Shown here in pieces: positions 35,724-46,900 of a stretch of 64,000 bases of DNA; within the stretch, counting starts at the first letter, position 1; every line of letters begins with the position of its first letter. This DNA is from Onchidella celtica (lineage: Eukaryota; Mollusca; Gastropoda; Systellommatophora; Onchidiidae): assembly GCA_963931925.1 (NCBI GenBank), contig OZ007567.1:88286498-88350497 (forward strand), written 5' to 3'. Under the pieces are notes generated by a model. That model saw nothing but the letters and a program-made list of their open reading frames with translations. It had not been told where the DNA came from and did not search any database. The position numbers were made by a program, and so were the translations under genes.

Positions 35724-36481
35724 TTAGTCCGCAAAGTTGGCCTTGGGAAGGGCCTGGCCATCAGTTTTGTTTCTGGATTTGATGTTATAAATCTGCCTTC
35801 TATTGCAAGGCCCTTCAAGTATAGAATCTTTTGTGTTGGTGTAAATATCACCGGGTTTTTTTGCTTTGACCTCGTCTTTTATTTTTTCAATTACTGCTGG
35901 CTTTGTCCTTATATAGGTGTGGGGAGCCAGCACTGGGCAACAACCCTTAAACTCATAAGCTGCCACAGGAGCAACATCCTGACCAACCAGATACGACACT
36001 CTTTTTTCATATTCTGCTCTGGTGCCATGTTTTGCATAATAACGATTGAGTTGAATGACATCTACAGCCTCTGGTTGGGGATTCAAAGGAACTTGAATAA
36101 ACCTTTTATCTTGTCTTTGTTGCTTGCAATATTTCCCTTGCCGGTATGTTATAGTCTTGAGTTTTCCTTTCTCTCTTATATAGAATGTTCTGCTAGTGCT
36201 CCCCCCTACCCACGCACCTCTGTCATCCCAGAATTGGGACTGTTTTCCCTGCTTCCTTCTATCGACATTCTTCTCATTATTTACAACAAAGTAAACATTA
36301 TCTTTTTGGCCTCTTGGAACTTCAGGGATACAATCTGAATTTGAACTAAATGAGGCAGTTTTAAGGATATTGATGACATTTTCTGCTTCTAGGAATCTGC
36401 CATGAGGTAGGAGGTTTGCATGAACACCAATAGTACCACCATCATCATCGCCACCACCAATATCGACACCATCACCACCAC

Positions 36482-36513
<32 letters not shown>

Positions 36514-36872
36514 GTAAGGACAGCAGCAGACGAAATGTTGTCATCACCACCAGCATCACCATCACCACTGCCATCATCATCTGTGGATGGAGAAGTAACA
36601 GACGAAACATTACCACTTTCTTCATCATTATCATGCTTAGCAGCCATAGCAGTAAAAACAACTAGATCATCCTCATCTTCAATGGCCGTCAAATCAATAA
36701 CATCAGACTGTCTCTTATCATACATTAACACAAAATGATTTGGTCTGAAGTCAGTTACACTCTTTGGAAAAAAAGAGGTTGTCCACATGAGTGTGATTTT
36801 TGGTAACTTGCGTTCCGATACATCACGTCCGCGTACAGTGCGGGACAATGGTTCTGTCAAAAAAATAGGCAC
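35724..36872 (-). CDS. MULE-associated protein: OTU C-terminus plus DNA-binding-like region
   Basis: 382 residues. The first 50 carry the end of the OTU fold, with RPNHFVLM supplying the catalytic His (H46), so the frame must have joined the OTU ORF across a T7 homopolymer (A7 on the plus strand near 36857). Then comes an acidic spacer with an Asp run encoded by (ATC/ATG)n repeats (plus strand near 36478-36512). The rest (WDDRGAWVGG, RTFYIREKGKL, YRQGKYCKQQRQDKRFIQVPL, LNRYYAKHGTRAEYEKRVSYLVG) is a conserved block that I recall next to MULE transposases in cnidarian and mollusc genomes; a DNA-binding role is inference. It ends in TAA 40 bases before the transposase ATG, in the same frame. Confidence 0.8.
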
Positions 36873-37401
36873 CTTGTGTTGGGGGACAGTAGGAAGTTAT
36901 TGCCTCATTAAGAGCAGCACTAATGGCACTTATGGCCATCATGCCACAGTAGCTGCTGTCCTTTGATACGTCTTCCAGGATCTTGTCATATTTATCAAAA
37001 ATCAGCCTTGGCTCATGAAAGTGATCAACAAACGCTCCATGTTCATAGTTATAGTGGTTTTCATTCGCAATCATCTCAATGGTTGTGAGCAATCGTATCA
37101 ACAAGTAATACTTTTCCGTCCCAAAGAGACCCATTGACACGGCCCGAAACAGACAGTTTCCATCACCAGTGACGTTGACAGGGGTGTGTGTCTCAAGAAT
37201 TATTGGGTGGTACCTCTTGAGTATCTGAGTTGCGGTTTTGTCCACACCTGCTGCTGTTGCTGTTGCTGCACCTTCCTGAGCTTCTGGTAGGCAGATGTCA
37301 TATGTTCGTAGCAGCAGCAACTCAGCCTGAGCCTGCGTTGACGAGAAGGATGCATTACCAAGTCTGCAAAAAACGTTGAAAACATTAACTCCCACTGACA
37401 T
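36823..37401 (-). CDS. MULE-encoded OTU-type cysteine protease, N-terminal part
   Basis: The sequence VNVTGDGNCLFRAVSMGLFG holds the OTU catalytic Asp and Cys (D80, C83 counted from the 37401 ATG). The true exon probably starts at the acceptor TTTTTTGCAG before 37363, in phase with the upstream PHD-like exon ending at 38255 (CG|A gives Arg). The His half of the site is in the overlapping ORF 36872-35724. OTU proteases remove ubiquitin or related modifiers; what this one does for the transposon is unknown. Confidence 0.85.
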   Translation of the reverse strand: MSVGVNVFNVFCRLGNASFSSTQAQAELLLLRTYDICLPEAQEGAATATAAGVDKTATQILKRYHPIILETHTPVNVTGDGNCLFRAVSMGLFGTEKYYLLIRLLTTIEMIANENHYNYEHGAFVDHFHEPRLIFDKYDKILEDVSKDSSYCGMMAISAISAALNEAITSYCPPTQGAYFFDRTIVPHCTRT

Positions 37402-38254
37402 TCAAACTTAAGTTCAAGGATATAAACATCTGTGTCCATCGGTCTGTCATTGGATTTATTATGATGAAGGCAATGATTAGAAACAGTATTGAAAGAAAGA
37501 ATAAATTAATGTTATCAGTTGTTATCACAAAATGTAAATCAGTGGCTGGGTGTCCGCCTACAGCATCCCAGAATTTTATTCAACCTCGCAATGACCAGAC
37601 CCTGACCTATCTGCATGTCAAATTTGGTGTAGATCAGACTAAAACTGTGGATTTGTATCAACATTAAACAGACAGACAGACAGGCACATTTTTGAAATTA
37701 TGTAGAGATTGCGCTGTTGTGTTACAATGAATGTGAAACTAAGGCCGTGAACGTGGCAAAAGCGTATTTTCGCCACGGCGCCGTGCCGTCGAAAGCATGA
37801 ATTGTATTATTTGTCACTCGATACACAGGTAGAAACACTTGATACACACGTAGAACACATTCCAAAACATACAAAATCATACGTAGGCCACGCTTTTATC
37901 GTAGGAATGAAGTTGTAATTCCTTCCGAAGCGTACTCACGCATATTGTACCGTCTCTCATGACCTCTCCAAAGTGTCAATGATTGTCAACACACCTCGTG
38001 ATCTGATGTCACTGGCCATAACTGGACCTATCATTTCATGGCCATTATCTTCAAGGGGATTGACCGCACTCAAAATCTGATGGCATTTTTTAATTCAGGG
38101 ACCAAAAATTAAGACAAGAACCGAGCAGAATTCGATATATTCTTCAATAATTAAAGATATTTTACAATTTATTCTTTAGACTGCGCCGCGCAGCGCCTTT
38201 ACGAAAATACGCTTGTGCTGTGTTCGCGGCGTAAGAATTTCAAAATGAACATAC

Positions 38255-38867
38255 CGCTGAAGTGCTCTTGAACATGAGTAGACATCACCGTCAAAACAGC
38301 ATGCCCGACAGGTGAACGGCAGGTCAGGGTTGCTCCATTTTGTCAGCAGCTCATAATCCATGGGAACACGGCGCCTATCAAAAGAATTTTACCTTAATAT
38401 GTCGTACACATCATGCATCGGCATCAGCATGAACATCATCATAACAAACATTTTATTATTATTATCATCAGCATCAGTATTTTTTTTTTGTGAGTGTGGA
38501 TTGCACCCTCCCCCCCCCACCCCCACCCCTTCATAATCACTCACCATCACCATCACTGCCCCCACCATTGTGGTCACAGATAAGTGTTATTTGTTAGCTT
38601 GCATTATTTCTTTCTGTTTATATTATGTACTGATTATGCGCTACATTTTCCTGATTATAATAATAATGTTTATATCTGATTGAAATTGGCGGAATTAACA
38701 CCACCTGCCATCAACATCATCATCATCATCAAGATAATAACATATCAAAATCTTTTTCTTACCTGTGTATCCATCCATTGCACCACAGAGCATTCAATGC
38801 TGCTCTGAGTTGCAGGACAATCTTCTGCACAAAATGTGCAGGGAAACTTAATGGCCTTCCTCTGCAT
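38255..38867 (-). CDS. PHD-like zinc finger exons at the 5' end of the MULE gene
   Basis: Exon 38867-38763 starts MQRKAIKFPCTFCAEDCPA and ends at a GTAAG donor. Exon 38374-38255 contains MDYELLTKWSNPDLPFTCRACC and ends at CG|GTATG. Together the cysteines look like a split PHD finger (C-x2-C ... C-x2-C). The second exon joins the OTU exon (37363) in phase, but the junction between these two exons is out of phase as read. So either the first intron border is different, or this copy carries a small indel there. Confidence 0.6.
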
Positions 38868-38960
38868 CTTGTCAAAGATAAAGAAATCAGCCGGACCGCT
38901 GGGAGAATTACGCGCGGGGAAACTTAATGGCTTTCCGTTTCCGTTTTTTCCAAGAAATTG

Positions 38961-39225
38961 TTACTTTCGATTTGAAGGTACACAAAAAAGGGACGCAACT
39001 CCGGTCATCGCTAAAGAATACATTCTACTTCCGGTAGTTGCTTGGAGTTGTGCACGTAAAGTAGGGGCCTGGTTGACCACATGAGTATTGATTTTTGAGG
39101 CTGGAATCAAAGTATTTTTGTGTTATCAGTTGTTATTTGTTGTTATCAGTTGTTATTTGTTGTTATCAGTTGTTATTTGTTGTTATCAGTTGTTATTTGT
39201 TGTTATCTCGACAAAGATAAGTACC
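38961..39225 (-). repeat. Right terminal inverted repeat of the MULE
   Basis: Inverted copy of 33780-34042. It contains GGGACGCAACTCCGGTC, ATTCTACTTCCGGTAGTTGC, CCTGGTTGACC and GCTGGAATCAA, then four copies of the 20-bp minisatellite unit, ending CTCGACAAAGATAAGTACC. Confidence 0.9.
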
Positions 39226-40947
39226 GCTTTTTTTCCCTACACGAGAAAGACCAAAATTAATGAAAACCGGCAAAGGGGGTGGAGGGGGGGGGTGTAAAGT
39301 TTAGGTAAGCACTGCAAAATTCTTACTTTTTCTTTGTTTGAAATTGATCGGAAAATACGCAAAAATAAAACTGAAGACTGACAAGTCATCTAAAATCATC
39401 AAAAATGCACCAACGGTGAAGTGCCCCTGGCATACCTCAGAGCGACGGAAGGGAGTCAAATAGCTCTAAATATATGGAGTCACATGATATATACTAGACC
39501 ACATAAATCTAGCAACAAACGTAAAACGGCTGTAACTTTTGAACAAATTGGGTTAATTCAAACAATGAAATAAATGAAATAAACAAAGATTGTTCATGTG
39601 AAATGAAAATCTTTCAGTTGTCTAATGACTTGCTGTTCTGTCTTGAACATCCAAACTACAAGGTTCAGAACATTAAAAATGTGAGAAAACAAACACATAA
39701 TTATGAGGTTTCAACCTGTCGGGTCAAGTGCCTTGGCCGTTGCTAACTTGTCCGAAATGCTCATTTAGATCTAGTTCATTTATGAGATCAATAGAATTTG
39801 AATTTATTAAAGATGACAAGGCTTTTCATGTCATTCAGTTATCTCCAGCGATTCAGAAGGTACAGCCGTTTAAAAGTTTATGGCAAGGCTTATGCAGCCT
39901 ATTGTAGTATATTATACTCTTGACTTCATCATGATGATTACAAAGCCGGAACCCCTATTACTTTGATTTCTTCAGATTTACACCATCCTTACAATAAGTT
40001 AGTTACCTAGTTACTCTTTTCAAGAATATTTGCCTTCACTTAGGGACAGGATCCGAAGTAAATTCGGACAATAAATTATTGAGGACGATATTGTAGTACA
40101 TACAAAGAAAATTTATTTTGATAAAAATTAAAATATACATCCACAAAAGTTTTTAATGAATAGGCCTACTGGGTACAATGTGACATAACACATTTAATTT
40201 ACTTTCAATTTGCAGTAGAAGATTAACGAAATAAATACAAAAGTAAATTTATCTTTAATAGAGTTTCTTAATTTCAGGAAAGACGCTCTACATGTTGATC
40301 TATAGACTAGCACAGTGGGCTGCTTAGAACGAATTGGGCTTCTAGAAATGTGTTCTTGGGACCGACTCGTTTTTTTTTTTTTGGGGGGGGGGGGGGGATT
40401 TCCCGTGTTCAAATCTAGGCAAGCTCGTTCAAAGTCCTTCCTCCTTTTTTCCCAATCCACCCACGTCTCACACAGGCTACAGACAGAGCACAGTACACAC
40501 ACACACGCACACACACTCAAACAAACGTAATAATAGCCTACGTGTACTTTGTACAAACACACACTTCAGTACAAGATCGAATACTTCTCCCACTATTACC
40601 ATGACGTTCATCATCCACGGTTGTACAGTATCACGCTCTCCCCTCAAGGCTGATGTCGTGCAAATCAATCACCAGAGTTAAGCAGGAAGTTTGATCTGTA
40701 CACTGAAGAGCGGTGTTTCTAACATGTCACCCGCCCCAGAATAGATTTACCGCATTCAATAAGTTTTTCAGACCCGTACTCTTCACATTATTAAACTGTT
40801 CATTAGAAAACGGTTGCAAAGTTTAGTACATGTATCTTCGCTTATACTAAAAACATTATTTAAGCATAATAATAAACGGTCTGTCTTTATACTGGTTTAG
40901 TTAGTTGTAAATCTGCTCTCTTTTTCTGTATGGTAAGTCGGTATTGT

Positions 40948-41155
40948 GGCTATATAAAAGAAGCTACCTCTCTCTCTCTCTCTTTCATAAAAAGGAGGAA
41001 TTTCTCGATTTCTCTTTTCTCTCGCTCTCTCATTATAAAAGAAGCACTTTCTCGATTTCTCTTTTTCTCTCTCTCTGTCTTATTTACTTATTATATAAAA
41101 TAAGCGATTTCTCGATTTCTCTGCCTCTCTCTCTCACTCGCTCTCTTTCGTATAT
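40948..41155 (+). repeat. Degenerate tandem repeat with CTCT tracts
   Basis: Three to four imperfect units built as TATAAAA-GAAGC followed by TTTCTCGATTTCTCT and a (CT)n block, unit size about 50-65 bases. TATATAAAAGAAGC, TATAAAAGAAGC and TATATAAAATAAGC mark successive unit starts. Confidence 0.75.
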
Positions 41156-43861
41156 ATGTAGGCTACATTAACACACAAGAAAATATAGGCCTACTTAAAC
41201 AGCACCCCAAACCCAACAAAACCAGCTCCCATTCGCACACCAACATTTTCGTCCTGTCTATTTTCGGTCAGTTCCTGGCGCTGGAAAACGGTGCGGAATT
41301 ATTATTCCCTCGTGCATCACAATATCACTGACATTGAGTTTTATTTGTTGTTTTTTTTTGTACCGTTGTCTGTGAGTAAATAATTTATGAGTGCTTGCAC
41401 AGACCTAGACCTACATGTTTACGCAGGAATCCCGTCTGGCATAGTCAATTTGGCTGCAGACTCGCAATGGATTAATCTATGTTTTATAAACCAGTTATTT
41501 CACCGACATTAGCACATTCACAATATTATTTAGTCTTAGATTTGAAAACACTAAAATTTGATGATTGAAGGGAAGCAAGGGAGACAAATAATGTTGAGCA
41601 GAACTTGGTTGGAAATGGTTACAAAGGGATAATTTTGTGGTAGAAGGGAGTTAAGGGGAGAGAATTGGCAGGCGGAACATTCAGCAGACAGACACATTAT
41701 ACTATTCTTTTTTGTTTGTTTGTTTGTTTTTTTTTTCATTGTCAGGCACCTTTCTTATTTATAACACTATCTTTAGAGCAAATACTGTACCATTAATGTG
41801 CTGGCCGACAGCTGCTAGACTTATCCCAACACTGACTTTCAAAATAAGCAATGTATACAGGCCTGTACTGATCAAATTGCAGTAAACATACTCATAGACA
41901 TTTTTATATTTGAGGCAAGGATGTTGTTAGTCTTGGACATTTTTTTCCAGCTCTTCCACTCCTCATATTCCTAGCAGTATCTGTAAATCAAATGTTCTGA
42001 CCATATTCTTCGTTGTTTAATTCGGCAATGTAACAAAAGATAAATGAAATTTAAAGACAAATGAGTAATGAGAAAATAAAGCTAGCTCTGCAAACAAAAC
42101 TGTCTATGAGTGGATTACAAGAATGTTAGGTATCTCCCTAGGGTCACTTCTGCCGGCATTAGATAGGGAAACAGTTAAAACAACAGTATGAGAAAGAGAA
42201 TGTGTGGAAGAAGAAGACAAGCGAAAAAACCTGAAAGAGCCAAATGCCAATATAACAATAATGACTAACTTGCACAAATAATTTTTTTAAAAAAACAAGT
42301 GTCATTTTCTCCTCAGCAAACAACGATTTAATGTTCCTCTTACAATTACAAGACATTTTTTGTTATGCATGTAATAAATTTACATGGCATGACTCCTATA
42401 TACATTTTTTTATTTGTTTGGCTTTTATTCCTAGTAGTTCGAGAAACAAGTTGGCTCTATTAAAATGTCCTCAGTTTAAAGTAGGACAAAGAGACATATT
42501 GATACAAGATTGTTATCTGAAAGCTCAATGTGAATTCCATAACAAGTCATGTATTCATGGATGGTCATTAGTTAACAGTATTTTTGAGACATAGCATTTA
42601 GACAGATTCAAATAATAGTCATAAAAAACTATATTCCATGAACTCCCACAAAACTGTCACCTCCGCCACCCCCCCCCCCCCCTTTAAAAAAAAAAAAATA
42701 ATCTCCATCTCCCCTTCACACATCACACATACCCAGATTTCTCCCTAGAATGTTTCATATATTAAATTTACACGTACGTGACACATGAAAGTTAATATTG
42801 AAGAAAATTACATATCACAGCATGTTTTCCACACTGCCCTGCAATGACAAAACACAACAAATTACCAATTTGATTTCAGCATCACATGAAGTTTTGTCAT
42901 TGCATGGCAGTATATATAATGTAGAAAGCCTATTCACAAAGTGTTATCTTACTATTGCAACTCTCTTTTGTAATCATAAATATTTCTATTATACTCCCGG
43001 GTGTTGTTGATAAATTACTTTGTCCTGTGGCTTTAAAAATCATCCTATGATGTGTTGTTTTTAAAGATGCCCATCTTATTCATTTCAAGAATTATGCATA
43101 AGAACAAAATCAACATCAGCTATATTAGTGCAATATTCAAAGGAAAACAGTACACGTAGTTATGGACCATATATGTGCATGTTTTTACCACATTTCTAAC
43201 AACTTGTCTCTCAAAATTTTTCTCATGTTTCTTGACTATTACTGAGCCCTATTGCAATATATCTCTACAGGCAAAAATCAAATCGTTCATTAATTTTCCA
43301 TGAAATGAAGCAAGTGTTCCTTCATATCAAACAATATGATCTTAAATCTGAATGTTTAACATACATTTTATGAACAAATGTCCATTCCATGAAGACCATC
43401 AGTCACTTCTTTTCTGAAAGAATAGCAATTATTTCTAAAGGTGGACTTTACAATCAGAGCATGGGGCTCTTGAAACTTTAAACTGCTTTCCTACTTAGGC
43501 TGAAGAGAATGTGTCTGTACCCTTGTCATGGGCCCCCACTTCATCCAATTTACTGACTGTGAAGGCTCTCTGAACAGGTTCAATACAAAGTATTGTAAGG
43601 ACTTCATAGAGAACAAAAGATTTACAATTTCTAGAATCCTCCATTAAAAAAAAACAAAAAAAACAACTTGGTTTCAGGATATTTATCACTGCCTGTGATG
43701 AAGATCTGAATAAACCTTAACCCTTACTTTTCGGGGCAATAATCTTTAAAGTATCTCAGATTCACACTGTGTCCATTTATAAAGCAATACAGATCATTTC
43801 AGAGCACACATTAACTACCTAGCAAAGTATAGACAACATGGCCTCAGGTAATGCATTCCAT

Positions 43862-43867
43862 TTTATT
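43862..43867 (-). terminator. Polyadenylation signal of CFAP221
   Basis: AATAAA on the minus strand, about 112 bases past the CFAP221 stop codon at 43979-43981. It is a plausible 3' end signal; no transcript data. Confidence 0.6.
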
Positions 43868-43978
43868 ATTTAAATGACTCAAGACACACTATGGCATCTG
43901 AAGTTCACTGATGCTGCTGTTCAGTCTTATAAATATCTTAAGTTTAAAAAAGAAACTATGTTATAGACAAAGTAATCC

Positions 43979-46900
43979 TTATTTTAACACCATATCTTGA
44001 TCTTGCATCTGTGCATTGAGTGCTGATGTCTTTCCTTTCACTTTGGCACCAAGTCTGTTATATTTTTTGGTCATGAAGTATTCCAGTTCCTCCTCACGTT
44101 TCTCTCTGTTACAGTGAAGGAAAAAAAATCACAGTATAGTATTTTTATTACTAGTTTCAAGTGTTATTGTTGATGATAATATTTCTTGCAAACATAAATA
44201 ATTTCCAGTGCACAATGACAAATAATCTCATAGTATCAATGTGTTCTGACTGCTACGGGCTCTTTTAAATGTTATTTGAAAAGAATTTAACTCAACGAAA
44301 CAGTGAGAAGCAAACAAGACCAAAATGTATGGGATTTCACAATAATTTTGGTATTTAGAGTCTAAAGTGTTAGAAAATACTTTAACAGAACTCTTGATTC
44401 TCTGCCACCTAAAGCCAGAATCTCAGATGTTGATCAGCTCATGTCAAGGAATCAAATTTTTTTGCTTGCCAGCAACAAACTTTTCCTTATTCTTTTTTTT
44501 TTCTCCCAAAATTTGGTTATCATTTTGTCATACCCCATCAGAAAGTCTTGAAGAAAACCAAACAAAAAAAAAAATTGAAAACATTAGACTTTATGTTCCT
44601 CTGGCACAGACATTACAACTCTTACTAACATTTACTATGAAGTCTTTTGATGCTGTATTCAATACACCACTATTTTTTAGACATCCTTTGACAGCTGAAT
44701 GTTTCACATTGATTTCTTCTCCACTGCCTCACAAGCTGTGTCATATAAAATTGTTCAATGCTGCTGTCAGTTTGTCGGTTTCATGACAAAGGGCAAACTC
44801 CCAAAATCAGTGTCGTGAGAAATTCAGTTTTGAAAACCTTGTGTTACTCTCATCTATTAATTTCTTACCTTATTGACACACTAAATGTCACAAGAACTAA
44901 ATGAGATTTAACAATATTTCTTGTGTTCCATAAAGCCCCCTGCAATATACTTTTGAGAACCACAAAACTAAATATCTCAAATTTGACCTATTTGCCCCTT
45001 CGCCTTTTTGTTGCACAGCTGTTTTTACCTATTCAACCCTTCATCATGAAACCGACAAATTGTTCAATGCTGCTATCAGTTCAATGACTAAATTGTGATT
45101 TAATGTACACCATTCTAAATTAATAATAAATGTCAGGTTTACCTTGGCACAGGCCCATGAGGTCCCACAGGAATGTTGGTGTTGGGCATCCTGTTCCCAT
45201 AGGGAAACATGTCCCTGGGATAAACAGAAAAAGAACATATCATGCACATTTCATAACGTTATTTGCAGGAAATGTATACAACACCACAGTGAGTGTTATA
45301 GATCTTTCTATATAAAGATAAAAAATCCGAAGCCTTGAACAATATCAATACAATATATGAATAAGACATTCATTCATATAAACAAATTGAGAATATTTTG
45401 AGTCACTATGCTATGTTTGCTTACAAACAGAATTACTTATATAGTTGATTTATTTGAGCTTAGCAAACAAATGCTTTCACCAAGGAATTTACATAAAGAC
45501 ATTACACCCAAATCTTTTTTTTATACTGCTGAATGCCTGAAATTTATTTATTAATATAGAAAATGAGCACATAATTCATAGTTTCTGCTGAAAAGGTTAA
45601 CAGAACGATTTAATATTGCATAAATACAACATGCTACGCTATTAATATGCATAAAAAAAAATTAAAATAAAAGAATAAAAAAATACAATACTGAAATTAC
45701 ACCATTCATCCAATTGAATCAAAATTTGTATTAACTGTTAGAAAATATAATCCTAAGAAAACAAAGAAACAACCTGTGATAAGGTAAACACATGGATGAA
45801 AATAATACTAATTTTGCAAATTGAGAAAAGAATTATTTTACACATGATCTGCTTTCTATATAAAATGGCATAAATAAGTTAATGCCTTCCTTTCTCGTAA
45901 ACCAAGAGCCAATATCTGAGGTCTGATTGTCTACAGATCTAGTGTAGAAAAAATGGAAACTATTCCTGTAAAAGTGGTTCTTCCACACTATGAAAAATAG
46001 TGGTTGGAAATACTCTTTCCATGAACTTTGTTATGTACATTAAATTTCTGTGTTGTCAAATCCCTTGTTCAAAATAAATGGAAGCACTGTCAACTTTGAA
46101 AGAACTGGATGCATAAAATTCATGTAGACATGTAATTATTAGAATGACCTTCTCATGATTGCTCTACTTTAGATGTTTCTTACATTCAATTTTTTTTCTT
46201 CTTTTCCATTCAAATTATGACAAAACATCATTGAATTTTCTCAGCATTCTCAAACTTAAAAACTGAAATTGAACACAGCAGTAGTATCAGACCTTAATAT
46301 GGTGTTGCCATGATTTTGAGGATTTTCGTCAAAATTAAATCATCAGATGTGAACCAAAGACATCTAATATTCAATAATCATGTGATTATATTGACAATAG
46401 CATACAGGTTTGATCAGCAGGATTACATTAATATGCTCAGGAGTTTGAGGGGGGGGGAGAAGGGGAATGACATTAAAAAATATGCCATATTAATTATCGT
46501 CAGCCTGTCCTCTGATGAAAAGTTTTGGAGTACATCACAAAATATTTCTGAATAATGCTGAAAATGCAAAAGACAAAAAAAACAAAAACAAAAAAATTGA
46601 AAATAAAATTGGGACTGTGAATAACTCTCTAACTGCTGATTTCAACCATGATGGGTGTAATAAAACATTTAAGTGTACTGGCATTGTTCTCATTCCCTCA
46701 GCTTTTGCATCACCGAAGAAATAACCATTTCCCATCAGGCCAATGGGATAACACTGATTTGGTGGATGATAACACCCAGATAACACTGATATGGTGTTTT
46801 TTACCTCAGCAAAGAGAGAGAGTTAAACCAGCATCAATGCAAGTGAAGCACTCTTACAACAGCACTTTAACAACAAAAATCTATAAGCTGTGAGAAAAAA

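Larger units (their letters stand above)
33780..39225 (-). mobile_element. Mutator-like (MULE) DNA transposon with OTU protease, 5.4 kb
   Basis: The outer ends GGTACTTATCTTTGTCGAG (33780) and CTCGACAAAGATAAGTACC (ending 39225) are inverted copies, and the inverted similarity runs about 260 bases (33780-34042 against 38961-39225). All coding is on the minus strand: PHD-like exons (38867-38763, 38374-38255), an OTU protease part starting at 37363, a middle region with a DDRGAW motif, and a DDE transposase ending at 34587. The reading frame is broken twice (one homopolymer shift near 36857-36872, one in-frame TAA at 35724), so this copy is probably not autonomous, although it decayed recently. 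A clean 9-bp target duplication was not found; both flanks are T-runs. Confidence 0.88.
39226..43978. other. Intergenic stretch between MULE and CFAP221
   Basis: No coding exon was recognised. It contains a (CA)n/(AC)n patch near 40495-40525, G and T homopolymers near 40370-40398, a degenerate CT-rich tandem repeat (40948-41155), and poly-C plus poly-A next to each other near 42669-42698. Short open frames here have no family features. Confidence 0.6.

Noticed and set aside
36420-36738. Plus-strand Ile/Thr- and Ser-rich frames
   Set aside because: Opposite-strand readings of the trinucleotide repeat that encodes the Asp-rich spacer of the MULE protein.
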